Source of the DNA: Coriobacteriia bacterium
GTDB taxonomy: Bacteria > Actinomycetota > Coriobacteriia > Anaerosomatales > Anaerosomataceae
Direction of reading: 5' to 3'
Length of the DNA: 35,017 nucleotides
NCBI GenBank assembly: GCA_016926975.1
Contig: JAFGNP010000060.1
Location: forward strand, 1-35,017
In this document: piece after piece, positions 25,134 to 34,969 of the stretch
Numbering within the stretch: the first letter of the stretch is position 1
How the letters are laid out: each line of letters starts with the position of its first letter
Program-made: the position numbers and the translations under genes
The notes under the pieces: generated by a model
What the model was told of the DNA's origin: nothing
The model's database searches: none
What the model saw: the letters and a program-made list of their open reading frames with translations, nothing else

Positions 25134-26600
25134 ATGTTCTCGCTCAGGTGTCGTTCGCTCTCGGCGCTTGCATTGTGCCTGGCTCTTGTGGTGGCGATCC
25201 CGATCGGCCGTTCTTCGGCCGCCGAGTCGGTGCCCCTTCCCGAGCACGTCACGTTCGTGCACGGGGGGGCGCTCGAACAGACGCTTGCGGGTGACGACGC
25301 TGCCACGGTGCTGGTGGATCCGGCCTTGCTGCCTGCCGGGGAGCCCGGGTTCGAGGGCCCGCTCGAGGTGGTGGCCCACTGGTGGGCCCCGGACGGTACG
25401 CACGTTCTCGTGGGCGTCAGCAGCACGGTCACAGGAGCAAGACGTCTGTTCATCTGCGATCACAATGGTACCGATCCCGTACCGGTCGAAGTGGCATCCG
25501 GGCTCTTCCTCGAGCGCGGTGACGGTGGGTATCAGCTGTGGGACAACCCTGTGCCGGCCTGGTCGCCCGACGGACAGTCCCTCGCGCTCACGGTATTCGA
25601 CGGAGACGCGGCTTTCGGAGACATCTACGTCGTGTCGCTCGAAGGTGTCGGCGAGTTGGTGGGCAGCGGGATCGAGCCTGCATGGTCTCCTGACGCCACC
25701 CAGATCGCGTACACGCGCGCGGTTGCGGGCGCCACGTCGGTCGACGACAGTCGTCCCTACGTGGTAGTCGGCAGTCTCGGAGGAGCCGATAGCGAACTCG
25801 GCATCGGTCGCGCTCCGCTCTTCTCGCCGGACGGTACCGAAGTGCTCTATCGCACCTGGTCCGAGAGCGCCGGTGAGGGGGGCAGCTCGGAGCAGCTAGT
25901 GGTCACCCCTGTGGACGGAGGCGCCACTCGGCAACTCACTGCGTACGGACCGATGGACGACATGGGCGGTCCCGCCGCGATACTGGACTACCGCTACTCG
26001 CCTGACGGAACCAGGGCCTACTACCTGTTCGGCAGGCGCAGTGACGGTCGGGGCGTGTGGGAGGTCGCCGCGGACGGGTCCTCGGCACCGGTCGACGCCT
26101 CCGGTCTGGCAAGCGAGTTCGTGCTGTCCATCGACGGAACGCAGCTCGTCTACACGCGCGGGGAAGTCTACGAGGCGAGCTACCAGACGCGACAGCAGAT
26201 CTACGCCAGGGACCTGGCGTCCTCGGCCGAATGGCAGCTTACGGGCGACGAGCTGGCGGGATTCGCGTGCTCGAACCTCAGCGTCTCGCACCAGGACCGC
26301 TACGTGGCCTTCGATGCCGCCGTGATTCCGGCAGGCAGTCTGCCCGGTTCTGCAACCAGCCGCGAGGTGTGGGTCGCGACGCTCGACGGTTCGCATGCCT
26401 GGCGGTGCGCTGTAGACGCGTGGGATGTGGCCTCGCAGCCGATGTACAGCCCCTCGGTCGCCGGCGATGGTGGGCCGCCTTCCGAGGACGACCTAGATTC
26501 GATGGACGACGACTATGACCCGACGCGCAAGGGTTTCTTCGAGATGATCGGCGATGCCATAGCTGCGTTCTTCGATTGGCTGGCAGGCCTGTTCTCCTGA
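25134..26600 (+). CDS. Secreted TolB-like beta-propeller protein
   Basis: A 488-residue protein. The ATG at 25134 follows GAAGGGGGAAG and is preferred to a GTG 15 bases upstream that overlaps the MFS stop. Residues 1-30 are a signal peptide (RCRS, a hydrophobic core, ending SSAA). The mature part holds WD40-like PD40 repeats, visible as PAWSPDGQSLAL, PAWSPDATQIAY, LFSPDGTEVLY and YSPDGTRAYY, as in TolB and DPP4 propellers. No protease catalytic triad is seen. The last about 35 residues are acidic, then an aromatic hydrophobic helix (FFDWLAGLF) that may anchor it in the membrane. A reporter or binding role at the surface is possible; the function is not known. Confidence 0.82.
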   Translation: MFSLRCRSLSALALCLALVVAIPIGRSSAAESVPLPEHVTFVHGGALEQTLAGDDAATVLVDPALLPAGEPGFEGPLEVVAHWWAPDGTHVLVGVSSTVTGARRLFICDHNGTDPVPVEVASGLFLERGDGGYQLWDNPVPAWSPDGQSLALTVFDGDAAFGDIYVVSLEGVGELVGSGIEPAWSPDATQIAYTRAVAGATSVDDSRPYVVVGSLGGADSELGIGRAPLFSPDGTEVLYRTWSESAGEGGSSEQLVVTPVDGGATRQLTAYGPMDDMGGPAAILDYRYSPDGTRAYYLFGRRSDGRGVWEVAADGSSAPVDASGLASEFVLSIDGTQLVYTRGEVYEASYQTRQQIYARDLASSAEWQLTGDELAGFACSNLSVSHQDRYVAFDAAVIPAGSLPGSATSREVWVATLDGSHAWRCAVDAWDVASQPMYSPSVAGDGGPPSEDDLDSMDDDYDPTRKGFFEMIGDAIAAFFDWLAGLFS

Positions 26601-26663
26601 TGTTGCAGATCGCGTGCGCTACACTCGGCGAGGTGCGGCGTGTTCCCGGAGAGGCCTACTGAA

Positions 26664-27485
26664 ATGTGCGGTTATCCACTCGCAGACTCGGGGTTGGCGC
26701 GCAGGATAGAGCGCGCGGGTGTCGGCGACATGATCGCCTGGGTGCATGAAGCGCGAGAGGGCCGCATCTATCCGGAGGCAGCTTCTCTGAAGGTGGGCGG
26801 CGGCGTCGCCGTATGGTTCGAGCCTGACAACATCGTGAACGGGTCCTTAGGCCTGGGCATGGACCGCCGGGTCGAGCGCGAGGAGATCGCCGCGATGGTC
26901 GCCTTCTTCGCCGAGCGCGGGGCATCGGCCAGCACCAATGTCTGCCCCCATGCCGATAGCTCGCTCATGCGCTGGCTTGCCGAGTACGGTTTTCTGGCCG
27001 CTGACTTCGAGATGGTGCTCTACCAGCCCCTTCCCGCTGCATCCGCCGCATGTGTGGCAGATGGAGTAGAGGTACGCATAGCCGTCACCCCAGAGGAGCG
27101 CGGTATCTGGGCCGATCTGGAGGCGCGAGGCTTCACCGACGACAAGGCAAGTGAGGGCCACCACACGCTGTCCCGATCGATCTCCCTGAGGGCAGACGGC
27201 GTTCACTTCATCGGATACCTGGAGGGCGAGCCGGTGGGTACGGGGATGCTCAACATCGTGGACGGTGTCGCGATGTTCAACGGCGATTCGACACTGCCCT
27301 GCGCTCGGGGCCGTGGCGTGCAGACATCGATACTGGCCGAGCGTCTTCGCTACGCGGCAGACGCCGGGTGCGACATCGGCGTGATCGAAGCTACTCCCGG
27401 TGGAGTCTCACAGCGCAATCAGGAGCGGGCCGGCTTCCGTCATGCGTACACCCGGGTAGGGTTGGAGTTGCCGCACCGGTCGTGA
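26664..27485 (+). CDS. GNAT family N-acetyltransferase, probable double domain
   Basis: A 273-residue cytosolic protein. The ATG at 26664 (MCGYPL) follows GGAGAGG and is preferred to a GTG 24 bases upstream. The C-terminal half (about 140-270) has a GNAT core: GYLEGEPVGTGML, the acetyl-CoA pyrophosphate loop RGRGVQ, and NQERAGFRHAY at the end. The N-terminal half (about 10-130) looks like a degenerate GNAT or binding domain. The acceptor substrate is unknown. It stands as a single gene after the beta-propeller gene. Confidence 0.82.
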   Translation: MCGYPLADSGLARRIERAGVGDMIAWVHEAREGRIYPEAASLKVGGGVAVWFEPDNIVNGSLGLGMDRRVEREEIAAMVAFFAERGASASTNVCPHADSSLMRWLAEYGFLAADFEMVLYQPLPAASAACVADGVEVRIAVTPEERGIWADLEARGFTDDKASEGHHTLSRSISLRADGVHFIGYLEGEPVGTGMLNIVDGVAMFNGDSTLPCARGRGVQTSILAERLRYAADAGCDIGVIEATPGGVSQRNQERAGFRHAYTRVGLELPHRS

Positions 27486-27499
27486 CGCCGGATTCTCCA

Positions 27500-27515
27500 G
27501 GCAAGTCGGCTTGCC
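27500..27515 (+). terminator. Hairpin after the acetyltransferase gene
   Basis: A perfect 6-bp stem with a TCGG tetraloop (GGCAAG, TCGG, CTTGCC) lies 15 bases after the stop. The following bases are only partly T-rich, so termination is plausible but not strong. Confidence 0.35.
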
Positions 27516-27547
27516 GGTGTTCCTGCTGCAGTGCGATGGGGGAGAAC

Positions 27548-27553
27548 TATTCT
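27548..27553 (+). promoter_or_regulatory. Probable -10 element of the AIM24 gene
   Basis: TATTCT occurs 79 bases before the AIM24 start, after the preceding hairpin. No good -35 hexamer was found. Confidence 0.3.
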
Positions 27554-27631
27554 AGTGCGACGCAGCGAGTGCGGTGTCGCGACAACCCGGCGATCGCGGG
27601 CGCAAGCTCGCCGAAGACACAGGAGGCAGCT

Positions 27632-28345
27632 ATGGGTGACAGTGTTGGCTCGGGGGTTGCCACGAGGCTCGGGGAATTCGTGGCCGCGCATGCGCAGACC
27701 GACACCGGTGGTACCTGGCAGCTCGAGAGCAAGAAGATGCTAGAGATCCACTTGAGCGGAGGGACGGTGTTCACCAAGCTCGGCGCTATGGTCGCCTACT
27801 ACGGTGACCTGGGCTTCGAGCGGGCGGGCGCAGGCAGCGCGGGCAAGTTCCTCAAGACGATGGCGACCGGTGAGAAGGCTGCGACCACCAAGGTGACGGG
27901 TTCCGGGATCCTGTACTGCGCCGATCAGGGCAAGGAGATCTCGATTCTGTACCTTGAGAACGAGTCGATATTCGTGAACGGCAGCGACTGCCTGGCGTAC
28001 TCCGACTCGCTTGCCTGGGACATCGTCTTTACGGGCGGCGCGAGCATGATGGCCGGCGGTCTGTTCAGCCTGAAGCTCAGCGGCACCGGTTACGTCGCTA
28101 TCACCACGAACGGCAAGCCGTTGGTGCTCGGTGTGGTGTCCGGTTCTTCGCTGTTCACAGATCCGAACGCTACTGTGGCGTGGTCCGACGGGCTGCAGAC
28201 TTCGGTCAAAGCCGATGTGAACCTGAAGACGATCATGGGTCGGGCGAGCGGCGAAACGTTCCAGATGCGCTTCGACGGCCAGGGTTTCGTCGTCGTGCAG
28301 CCCTATGAGGAGATCGTGGTCGCGAGTGGCGGCGGCAGTAGCTAG
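27632..28345 (+). CDS. AIM24 family protein
   Basis: A 237-residue protein from an ATG with AGGAGG 5-6 bases upstream. It matches bacterial AIM24 proteins, which have a TRAP-like beta-sandwich. Recognisable parts are GTVFTKLGAMVAYYG, the GSGILYCADQGKEISILYL strand pair, LAWDIVFTGG and TGYVAITTNGKPL. The bacterial function is not established; the mitochondrial AIM24 affects inner-membrane organisation. It lacks a signal peptide and membrane helix and probably forms oligomers. A strong terminator separates it from the convergent surface-protein gene. Confidence 0.9.
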   Translation: MGDSVGSGVATRLGEFVAAHAQTDTGGTWQLESKKMLEIHLSGGTVFTKLGAMVAYYGDLGFERAGAGSAGKFLKTMATGEKAATTKVTGSGILYCADQGKEISILYLENESIFVNGSDCLAYSDSLAWDIVFTGGASMMAGGLFSLKLSGTGYVAITTNGKPLVLGVVSGSSLFTDPNATVAWSDGLQTSVKADVNLKTIMGRASGETFQMRFDGQGFVVVQPYEEIVVASGGGSS

Positions 28346-28366
28346 TTGCTGTAGCTCGGCAGGACG

Positions 28367-28396
28367 GGGAGACCTTCGCTGTGGCGGAGGCCTCCC
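28367..28396. terminator. Strong intrinsic terminator between convergent genes
   Basis: A 13-bp stem with one mismatch (28367-28379 with 28384-28396) and a 4-base loop is followed by TTGTTGT on the plus strand. It lies 21 bases after the AIM24 stop and 15 bases from the stop of the minus-strand surface-protein gene, so it probably serves both. Confidence 0.7.
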
Positions 28397-28411
28397 TTGT
28401 TGTCTGCCTGT

Positions 28412-31400
28412 CTACTGTTCCAGGTAGCGGAGCGGCGCCATGTACAGATCGCCCGGGGCGATCAGTCCGATCATCTCCCTCGTACCCGGCTCGAATATTA
28501 CGACCTGCTTCTCGCGCTGGCTGAAGCAGGTGCCATGAGGTGCTCCCTGAGAGTACTTCTGGATGGTGATCCAAACGAAGACCTTCACCTTGCCGATCTC
28601 GACGTCCGGAGTGTTGAAGTCGAAGTGCTTCGCGTTGCGATGAGGTATGTCGCCCGTGCCCTCGTGCGAGTACCAGACGGAGTCGGAGAGGGTGTAGACA
28701 TCGCCGGTCTCGGTGTTCATCACGTCTACACGGTCCACGCGCACGTCGGTGATCTGAGATGATGAGCCCGCGAACACCAGTGGGATGGAGAAGTCGAGCG
28801 GGATCTGGTCGAACTGGTTCTGCATGTACTTCTCCGGATCGTCGGAGTGATAGTCGGGGAGTATAAGCAGGTCGCCCGTGGCCTCCTTCCAGGTGAGCAG
28901 CTCGGGTCCCTGCCCGGTGATCACGTAGTCATTGCCCTCACCTGTCACCCATGCCTCGACGTTGTCGACGATTCCCTCACCGATCTCGATCAGGTCCTCG
29001 GTGTGCTCGTCGACGAGGTTCTCGAACAGCTTGCCCCAAGCCTCGATCCCCTCGCCCTCGAAGTCCTCGGTCTCGTAGAGTTCCATCGGATCGTCGGCCA
29101 TCGAAGAGAAGTCGATCTCGGTTTGGGTGGCGTGAGACTCGTAGTTGTCCGCTTCGATCGACACGTCCACGCCGCCGAGTTCGTCAGTGCCGGTGAAGTG
29201 CGTTGTGGAGACCGAGATCGTGTAGTTCCCGTACCACACAAACATGTCGGCGGCGGCGATTTCCATGAAGCCCGGGAACCCTGCACTGATCATCCAGGAG
29301 CAGTAGCCCTCTACCGCCTGTCGGAGCCGGAGGTCGCCGCGCTCGGGTGCGAGCACAATGCCGATCGAGGATCGGTCGCCTCCCATTACGTCCAGCAGCT
29401 CTGTCGTGGTCAGGCCGTTGCCGGCTGCCTCGAACCTGTAGGTCTGGCTTGGCTTGGCGGTGAGTTCGAGTTCGGCGAAACGTCCTTCGGCATCAAGAGC
29501 CGGTTGAGCGACGACTTCGTTCTTGCTGTTGCGCACGACGAGCGTTGCGCCAGGGATAGGGCGGCCGTACTTGTCTGTGACTCGGCCGGTGACGAATGCT
29601 GTGGTCGCTTCGCGCATGGTGACGGACGCGGAGCTTTCTTCGCCCAGGATGACCGTGGCCTCCTGTAGCGGCACAGCGTAGTACCCGCGCTTCTGAAGTG
29701 CGAATGCGTAGTCGCCTTTGGACAGGCTGTAGGTGAGGGTTCCGTTCTCCCCGGTCACGTCGTGACGGTTGTAGCCCTGGAGCCACACGTCCACACCGGG
29801 GAGCGGCGCACCTGCTTCGTCGGTGACCACTAGAGTGAGCGTACCGTGGTCATCGAGCTGTACCGACAGACCTCTGAGGGGCCTGGTGCGGGTAAGCTCG
29901 ATAGTCGTGGCCTTCGGGTTGTAACCTTCCTTGGTGATCTCGACCTCGTACTCGCCGAACTCGATATCCTCGACCGTGAACTCACCGCTGCTCCCGGTCA
30001 GGACGGTGCGATCGCCGATGCGCACCCTGGCTCCCGGGAGTCCGGGCAGCGGTCCTGCTTCCGGGTCCCGGCCGCGCGATACGTCGTAGACTCGGCCGAA
30101 CACGACGCCCTTCTGGCGGACCTCGGCTTCGAACGACGCCGAATCGTTGTCTACCGTGTACTGCTCGGTCTCGGTGTGTACCTCGTAGACGACCTCTACC
30201 TGCTCGGCTTCAAGATCCGGCGGGACCTGCCAACCCTGGGCAAAGGAGCGCCGCTGGCCCTCCTCGATGCTTCCGAGTTCGATGGTGTCCAGCTCCTTGC
30301 CGTCCACCGAGACGGTGACGGTCACATCGCGCGCTATCCGCGATCCCCGATTAAGAACCGCGCCCTCGAAGACGGCTTGCGCGCCACAGATCGCCTTGTT
30401 CGGCACGGTGCGGAACGCGTTGAGTTCGGGCAGCACGTCAGCAAGAACCGGCTGGCCGCCCTCGAGAACGGTGTCCTCCGGTCCGAAGCCGTCGCGGGTG
30501 ACCGGCCAGAGAACGAACCGAGGATCGACATCGTCTTCGCCGCCGTAGGGTTGAGCATCCGCGTAGAGGAGCTGCAGACCATCGGGGGTGGATACGAGTG
30601 CGGTGCCGAACCAACCGACTACGCGTGGCGTGCCGCTTCCGGCCATCCCGGCCCACGTGTCGAGCACGCGGGCTTCATCGATGTCCACCCATGTCAGGCG
30701 GAGTGACTCGTCGCCCGGGCCGCTCCAGAAAGTGGTGGCGATGCCATCCTCGCACGCCACGTTCCCGGTTGCCGGATAGCCGACCAGGCCCAAGGCCTCG
30801 CCTTCGAGCGCGATGTCCGAGAGCACTTCAAGCGAGTCCGCGTCGACTATGGCGAGCCTGGGGTCGGCGTTGCCCGCCCCATTCGTTTCGCGACCGTACA
30901 GGATGACCAGCGTGCCGGTCTTCTCGTCGTATGCGATGTCCTGGGTGATGTCTTTTTGCCTGTCGCCGGGCAGGGTGATCCCCACGAGCTGCCGTCCTGC
31001 CCCTGCGGCACCCATCTCGGAGATGACCACGGCCTGTCCGCCGCCCGTGGTGACGTAGGTGGCATTGGGGTACCCGGTCGCGGCAAGCCAAACGCGCTCG
31101 CCGTCAGCGGCCAGCGCCGGATAGTTCAGGCCCTCGCCTTCGAACGACGAACCGATGGTGGTCGAGCGCTCGTTGAACGATGTCAGCTGGACGCCGTGCA
31201 TGGAGATGTAGGCGAGCATCGCGCTGCCATCGGGCATGCCCACGGCGTCGGCGAACTCGCCGATCTCGCCATACGCAGTGCGCGCAAGGCGTCCTGCGCC
31301 GAGTGCCGGCGAGGTTACCTGAGTACCGTCGGGGCTGTAAATCTCCCACTGGTACGCGCGGAGGTCGCCGCACACGTAGAAGAGCATGTACGTGCCGTCC

Positions 31401-31876
31401 GGCCGTACGATGAGCGAGGGGTCTGTCTCGTAGAACTGGCGGATCTTGTACGGAGCGAGTCCGCCGAAGGTCTCGAAGTTCGATTCGTCCCAGGTGCGAT
31501 ACTCGGGAGCCGAGATGGTGACCGAGGCCGAGTCGGTGCCCACCTTGTTGGCGGTGAGCACTGCATCCGCAATGGAGTCTTCATCCAGGTCGGCGTCGGC
31601 TTGCTGACCTTCGGTGAGCGTGTAGGGCGTAGGGGACGAGGAGATCACGATCTGCGCAGACTCCCCAATGCACTCGATGAGTTCGGCGCTGTGCTCCTCT
31701 CCGCCGAAGGTGAAGTCCGCGGTCTCGCCGACAGTCAAGTCGAGAGAGATCTCCTCGGCCGATCCGGTGTTACCGCCATCGCCGCCCTGTGGCAGCAAGC
31801 GTAGCGCTACGACAGCGGCGATTATCGCGACCACGATCACCGCGCCGATCGCGATCAGTATGGTATTGCGCTTCAC
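28412..31876 (-). CDS. Large membrane-anchored surface protein with CARDB and carboxypeptidase-regulatory-like domains
   Basis: A 1154-residue protein. The GTG start at 31876 follows GGAGGGGG. Residues 1-30 (MKRNT plus a hydrophobic helix, then RLLPQG) form an uncleaved signal anchor or signal peptide. Residues about 100-480 look like a beta-propeller, with repeated RPDGTYMLFY, MPDGSAMLAY and LVGYPATG strands. Residues about 497-585 are CARDB-like (AVFEGAVLNRGS). Residues about 588-840 hold three carboxypeptidase-regulatory or PEGA-like beta-sandwiches (VTGRVTDKYGRPIPGATL is the clearest). The last 300 residues are acidic and unrecognised. No catalytic site is evident; it probably acts in adhesion, binding or surface assembly. 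It is the largest gene here and the direct neighbour of a small TIGR04076 gene read the other way. Confidence 0.83.
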   Translation of the reverse strand: MKRNTILIAIGAVIVVAIIAAVVALRLLPQGGDGGNTGSAEEISLDLTVGETADFTFGGEEHSAELIECIGESAQIVISSSPTPYTLTEGQQADADLDEDSIADAVLTANKVGTDSASVTISAPEYRTWDESNFETFGGLAPYKIRQFYETDPSLIVRPDGTYMLFYVCGDLRAYQWEIYSPDGTQVTSPALGAGRLARTAYGEIGEFADAVGMPDGSAMLAYISMHGVQLTSFNERSTTIGSSFEGEGLNYPALAADGERVWLAATGYPNATYVTTGGGQAVVISEMGAAGAGRQLVGITLPGDRQKDITQDIAYDEKTGTLVILYGRETNGAGNADPRLAIVDADSLEVLSDIALEGEALGLVGYPATGNVACEDGIATTFWSGPGDESLRLTWVDIDEARVLDTWAGMAGSGTPRVVGWFGTALVSTPDGLQLLYADAQPYGGEDDVDPRFVLWPVTRDGFGPEDTVLEGGQPVLADVLPELNAFRTVPNKAICGAQAVFEGAVLNRGSRIARDVTVTVSVDGKELDTIELGSIEEGQRRSFAQGWQVPPDLEAEQVEVVYEVHTETEQYTVDNDSASFEAEVRQKGVVFGRVYDVSRGRDPEAGPLPGLPGARVRIGDRTVLTGSSGEFTVEDIEFGEYEVEITKEGYNPKATTIELTRTRPLRGLSVQLDDHGTLTLVVTDEAGAPLPGVDVWLQGYNRHDVTGENGTLTYSLSKGDYAFALQKRGYYAVPLQEATVILGEESSASVTMREATTAFVTGRVTDKYGRPIPGATLVVRNSKNEVVAQPALDAEGRFAELELTAKPSQTYRFEAAGNGLTTTELLDVMGGDRSSIGIVLAPERGDLRLRQAVEGYCSWMISAGFPGFMEIAAADMFVWYGNYTISVSTTHFTGTDELGGVDVSIEADNYESHATQTEIDFSSMADDPMELYETEDFEGEGIEAWGKLFENLVDEHTEDLIEIGEGIVDNVEAWVTGEGNDYVITGQGPELLTWKEATGDLLILPDYHSDDPEKYMQNQFDQIPLDFSIPLVFAGSSSQITDVRVDRVDVMNTETGDVYTLSDSVWYSHEGTGDIPHRNAKHFDFNTPDVEIGKVKVFVWITIQKYSQGAPHGTCFSQREKQVVIFEPGTREMIGLIAPGDLYMAPLRYLEQ

Positions 31877-31941
31877 GAGGCCCCCTCCGCTCGCGTGGCG
31901 TTTCCACTAGTCTACCCGTCAGCGAGTGCGGACTGTCGCGC

Positions 31942-31947
31942 TATCAT
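31942..31947 (+). promoter_or_regulatory. Probable -10 element of the TIGR04076 gene
   Basis: TATCAT lies 34 bases before the ATG at 31981, in the 104-base gap between divergent genes. The -35 region is not convincing. The same hexamer precedes moaE at 8501-8506. Confidence 0.35.
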
Positions 31948-31980
31948 CAGGACGACTTGTACTGCGAAGGGGGAGGGCTG

Positions 31981-32259
31981 ATGAGCACAGCAGACGATGG
32001 CCGCCGGGTGACCATCGAGATCGTCGAGATCCAGGGCACGGGCGCGTGTTCTGTCGGTCACGTCGTCGGCGATACGTGGGAAGTCGACTCGGAACTCGTG
32101 CCGACCGGCATATGCGGGTGGGCGTACGGAGCTATCCTGCCGTTCCTTCAGCCACTGCGCTTCGGCGGCTCCTTTCCGTGGGAGGCAGAGGGTGAGGCAG
32201 TCGTGTGCTGCCCGGATCCGGCGAACCCGGTCGTCTTCAGACTGCGCGTCTGCGAGTAG
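31981..32259 (+). CDS. TIGR04076 family protein
   Basis: A 92-residue protein from an ATG after GGGGGAGG. It follows the TIGR04076 pattern: an N-terminal VTIEIVEIQGTGACSVGH strand with a cysteine, GDTWEVDSELVPTGICGWAYGAILPFL, FGGSFPWEAEGEAVVCCPDP and a final VVFRLR. The conserved cysteines (in GACS, GIC and VCCPDP) suggest metal binding or redox chemistry, but the function is unknown. Members are common in anaerobes. It stands alone between divergent and convergent neighbours. Confidence 0.8.
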   Translation: MSTADDGRRVTIEIVEIQGTGACSVGHVVGDTWEVDSELVPTGICGWAYGAILPFLQPLRFGGSFPWEAEGEAVVCCPDPANPVVFRLRVCE

Positions 32260-32300
32260 CCGAGTCTCGGTCTGCTCCAGGGCACACGTCCGTCGACACC

Positions 32301-34955
32301 CTAGGTGCGTGTCCCCCTGTTGACTTTGAAGCGGCGCAGCATCAGCGAACTCGTCACGACGCTGACGCTCGAGAGCGCCATCGCTGCTCCGGCAAGCTCC
32401 GGCTTGAGCAGTCCCAGCGCAGCCACAGGTATGCCCAGGGAGTTGTAGCCGAGCGCCCAGAAGAAGTTCTGGTGGATCTTGCGGATCGTGGCACGCGATA
32501 GTTCGATAGCGGTCACCACATCGCGGAGGTCGTTCCTGATCAGGACGATGCCGCCCGTCTCGATAGCGATGTCGGTGCCGGCGCCCATCGCGATGCCCAC
32601 GTCGGCCCGAGCCAGCGCAGGCGTATCGTTGATTCCGTCGCCGACCATCGCAACCGTCAAACCGCGGCTCTGGAGCCTCACTACCTCTGCGGCCTTGTTC
32701 TCCGGGAGGACCTCGGCCAGCACCCGGTCGGCCGGTATGCCCGCCTTTGCTGCGATCGCCTCCGCGGTGCGGCGGTTGTCGCCGGTGATCATGTAGACTT
32801 CGATGCCCATGTCCGACAGGCGCGTCACTGCTTCTGCCGAGTCCTCCTTCAGCGTGTCGGCCACAGCGATGATCCCGGCCAGCTTGGCCTTGCCCACGCC
32901 CACGAGCATCACGGTCTTGCCCTCGCCCTCAAGTGCGGCGATCTGCCGCTCGAAGCGCGAGATGTCGATGCCCGCGTTCTTCATCAGCAGCCGGTTGCCG
33001 AATGCGACGTGAGCGCCCTCGCAGGTCCCCTCCACTCCTTGGCCCGGTATGGCGCTGAAGTCGTCGACCGAAGGCAGGTCGAGGCCTTCTTCCCGGGCGC
33101 GTGCGAGCAGCGCGTCGGCGAGCGGGTGTTCGCTTCCGCGCTCCAGGGCGGCGGCGAGCACCAAGATCCGCTCTGGGTCGTGGCCTTCGGCCAGCTCGAT
33201 GTCGGTCACGACCGGCTTGCCGTAAGTGAGAGTACCGGTCTTGTCGAATACGATGGCTGTCACCTTGTATGCGGTCTCGAGCGCCTCGCCGCTCTTGATG
33301 AGTATCCCGTTCTCCGCGCCTTTGCCGGTGCCGACCATGATCGCAGTAGGTGTTGCGAGGCCGAGCGCGCAAGGGCATGCGATCACGATGACCGCGGTAC
33401 CGGCGAGGAGCGCCTTCACGAACGGCGTGACCTCGGCGTAGAAAGCGGCGCCGACGAAGCGCGGCACAACGAGCAGCCATGCGAGGAACGTGAGCACCGC
33501 CAGGCCCACGACGACGGGCACGAACACCGCGCTTATACGGTCTGCGAAGCGCTGCACGGGCGCCTTCGAGCCCTGCGCGTCCTCCACGAGCTTCACGATG
33601 CGTGCGAGAGCGGTGTCGGCTCCCACCTTCGTGGCACGGAAGCGGAAAGTGCCCAGCTTGTTGAGAGATGCTCCCACAACGGTGTCCCCGGCCTGTTTCT
33701 CCACCGGGATGGATTCACCGGTCAGCATCGATTCGTCGACTGCAGAGGTTCCCTCGAGCACGATGCCGTCCACCGGGATCTTCTCGCCAGGACGCACCAC
33801 GACCGTATCGCCCACGGATACCTGTTCCACGGGCACGTCCAGTTCGGCACCGTTACGTATGACGCGGGCCGTCTTGGGGGTGAGCCCCATGAGCCGCTTG
33901 ATAGCGTCGGAGGTCTTGCCTTTGGCGTGGGCCTCGAGCAGCTTGCCGAGGATCACGAACGTGAGAAGGAGGGCGCTCGTCTCGAAGAAGACCGGCTCGG
34001 CGTGAAGCGCAGGCACGAACGTTGCGGTCACGCTGTACAGGTATGCCGACGACGTGCCGATCGCCACCAGCGTGTCCATGTTGCCGGCACGCTGCTTGAG
34101 CGCATGCCAGAAGCCACGGTAGAACTGCGCGCCGGCCACGAACTGCACGGGAGTGGAGAGCGCGAACCCGATGTACTTCAGGGCCATCATCGGTTCCCAC
34201 GTTCCGCCGAACGTGTCCGCCAGCCATCCAGCAGATGCCGTCGATACCGACTCCATGAGAGACGGGATCATTAGCAGGAGTAGCGGCGTCGAGAGTGCCA
34301 GGGAGAAGAAGAACAACAAGCGCTTCTCCTTGGCGATGTGTGCTCGTTGGGCCCTGCTCTGGGCGTCATCGCCGCTGCCGGGCGCGCGGTCTTCGAGGCG
34401 CGGTACGGCGTCGTACCCGGCGGTGCGCACGGCCGCGATGATGTCGTCGATGCCGAGCGCGTGCGGGTCGAACGTCACCGTGGCAGTTTCGGCAGCGAGG
34501 TTCACTGTGGCACTGCCTATCCCCGGTGTGGCCGACAGCGTTCTCTCTATCACGGCCTGACAGGACGAGCAGGTCATGCCGATGATGCCGACTGTAGCGC
34601 TGGCGGTGGCCGCCTCGCTGCGCGCAACGGCGGGTTCGGACGGCGTGGGGACGATTGGGCAGGCGCCGGCAGGGCTGGGTGCCGGGTCGTTGCAGGGCTC
34701 CGGGTCTTCCGCGGGTTCCAGTGGTAAGAGGCTTCCCATCGGCTTGAACCCGGCGGCCTCGATGGCTGCTGCGACGGAGCCGGCGTCGGGTTCGGAATCG
34801 GAGGAGATCACGGCCAGGCCGTCCTGCGCGCTGACGTTGACTACCGTGACTCCCTGGATCTCGGAGAGCTTCGCCGAGACGTTGCGCTCGCATGAGCCGC
34901 AGTGCATGCCTTCGATGGCGATTGTGTAGGACTTGGACACTGTCGTCTCCGTCAT
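32301..34955 (-). CDS. copA: Copper-translocating P1B-type ATPase
   Basis: An 884-residue protein from an ATG at 34955; a GTG at 34991 would overlap the upstream gene. Two N-terminal heavy-metal domains carry GMHC19GSC22 and GMTC129SSC132, joined by an acidic, proline-rich linker with two more cysteines (C88, C99). The membrane core has TGES in the actuator domain, the metal-site C527-P-C529 in helix 6, the phosphorylated D571 in DKTGT, and GDGIND in the hinge. The CPC motif and a late [10 protein letters not shown] helix fit Cu(I) export (P1B-1). It lies 14 bases after the stop of the gene running off the right edge, so it is probably in an operon with it. No copper regulator or CopZ is in view. 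Confidence 0.95.
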   Translation of the reverse strand: MTETTVSKSYTIAIEGMHCGSCERNVSAKLSEIQGVTVVNVSAQDGLAVISSDSEPDAGSVAAAIEAAGFKPMGSLLPLEPAEDPEPCNDPAPSPAGACPIVPTPSEPAVARSEAATASATVGIIGMTCSSCQAVIERTLSATPGIGSATVNLAAETATVTFDPHALGIDDIIAAVRTAGYDAVPRLEDRAPGSGDDAQSRAQRAHIAKEKRLLFFFSLALSTPLLLLMIPSLMESVSTASAGWLADTFGGTWEPMMALKYIGFALSTPVQFVAGAQFYRGFWHALKQRAGNMDTLVAIGTSSAYLYSVTATFVPALHAEPVFFETSALLLTFVILGKLLEAHAKGKTSDAIKRLMGLTPKTARVIRNGAELDVPVEQVSVGDTVVVRPGEKIPVDGIVLEGTSAVDESMLTGESIPVEKQAGDTVVGASLNKLGTFRFRATKVGADTALARIVKLVEDAQGSKAPVQRFADRISAVFVPVVVGLAVLTFLAWLLVVPRFVGAAFYAEVTPFVKALLAGTAVIVIACPCALGLATPTAIMVGTGKGAENGILIKSGEALETAYKVTAIVFDKTGTLTYGKPVVTDIELAEGHDPERILVLAAALERGSEHPLADALLARAREEGLDLPSVDDFSAIPGQGVEGTCEGAHVAFGNRLLMKNAGIDISRFERQIAALEGEGKTVMLVGVGKAKLAGIIAVADTLKEDSAEAVTRLSDMGIEVYMITGDNRRTAEAIAAKAGIPADRVLAEVLPENKAAEVVRLQSRGLTVAMVGDGINDTPALARADVGIAMGAGTDIAIETGGIVLIRNDLRDVVTAIELSRATIRKIHQNFFWALGYNSLGIPVAALGLLKPELAGAAMALSSVSVVTSSLMLRRFKVNRGTRT

Positions 34956-34969
34956 CGGCCGTGCGAGTG

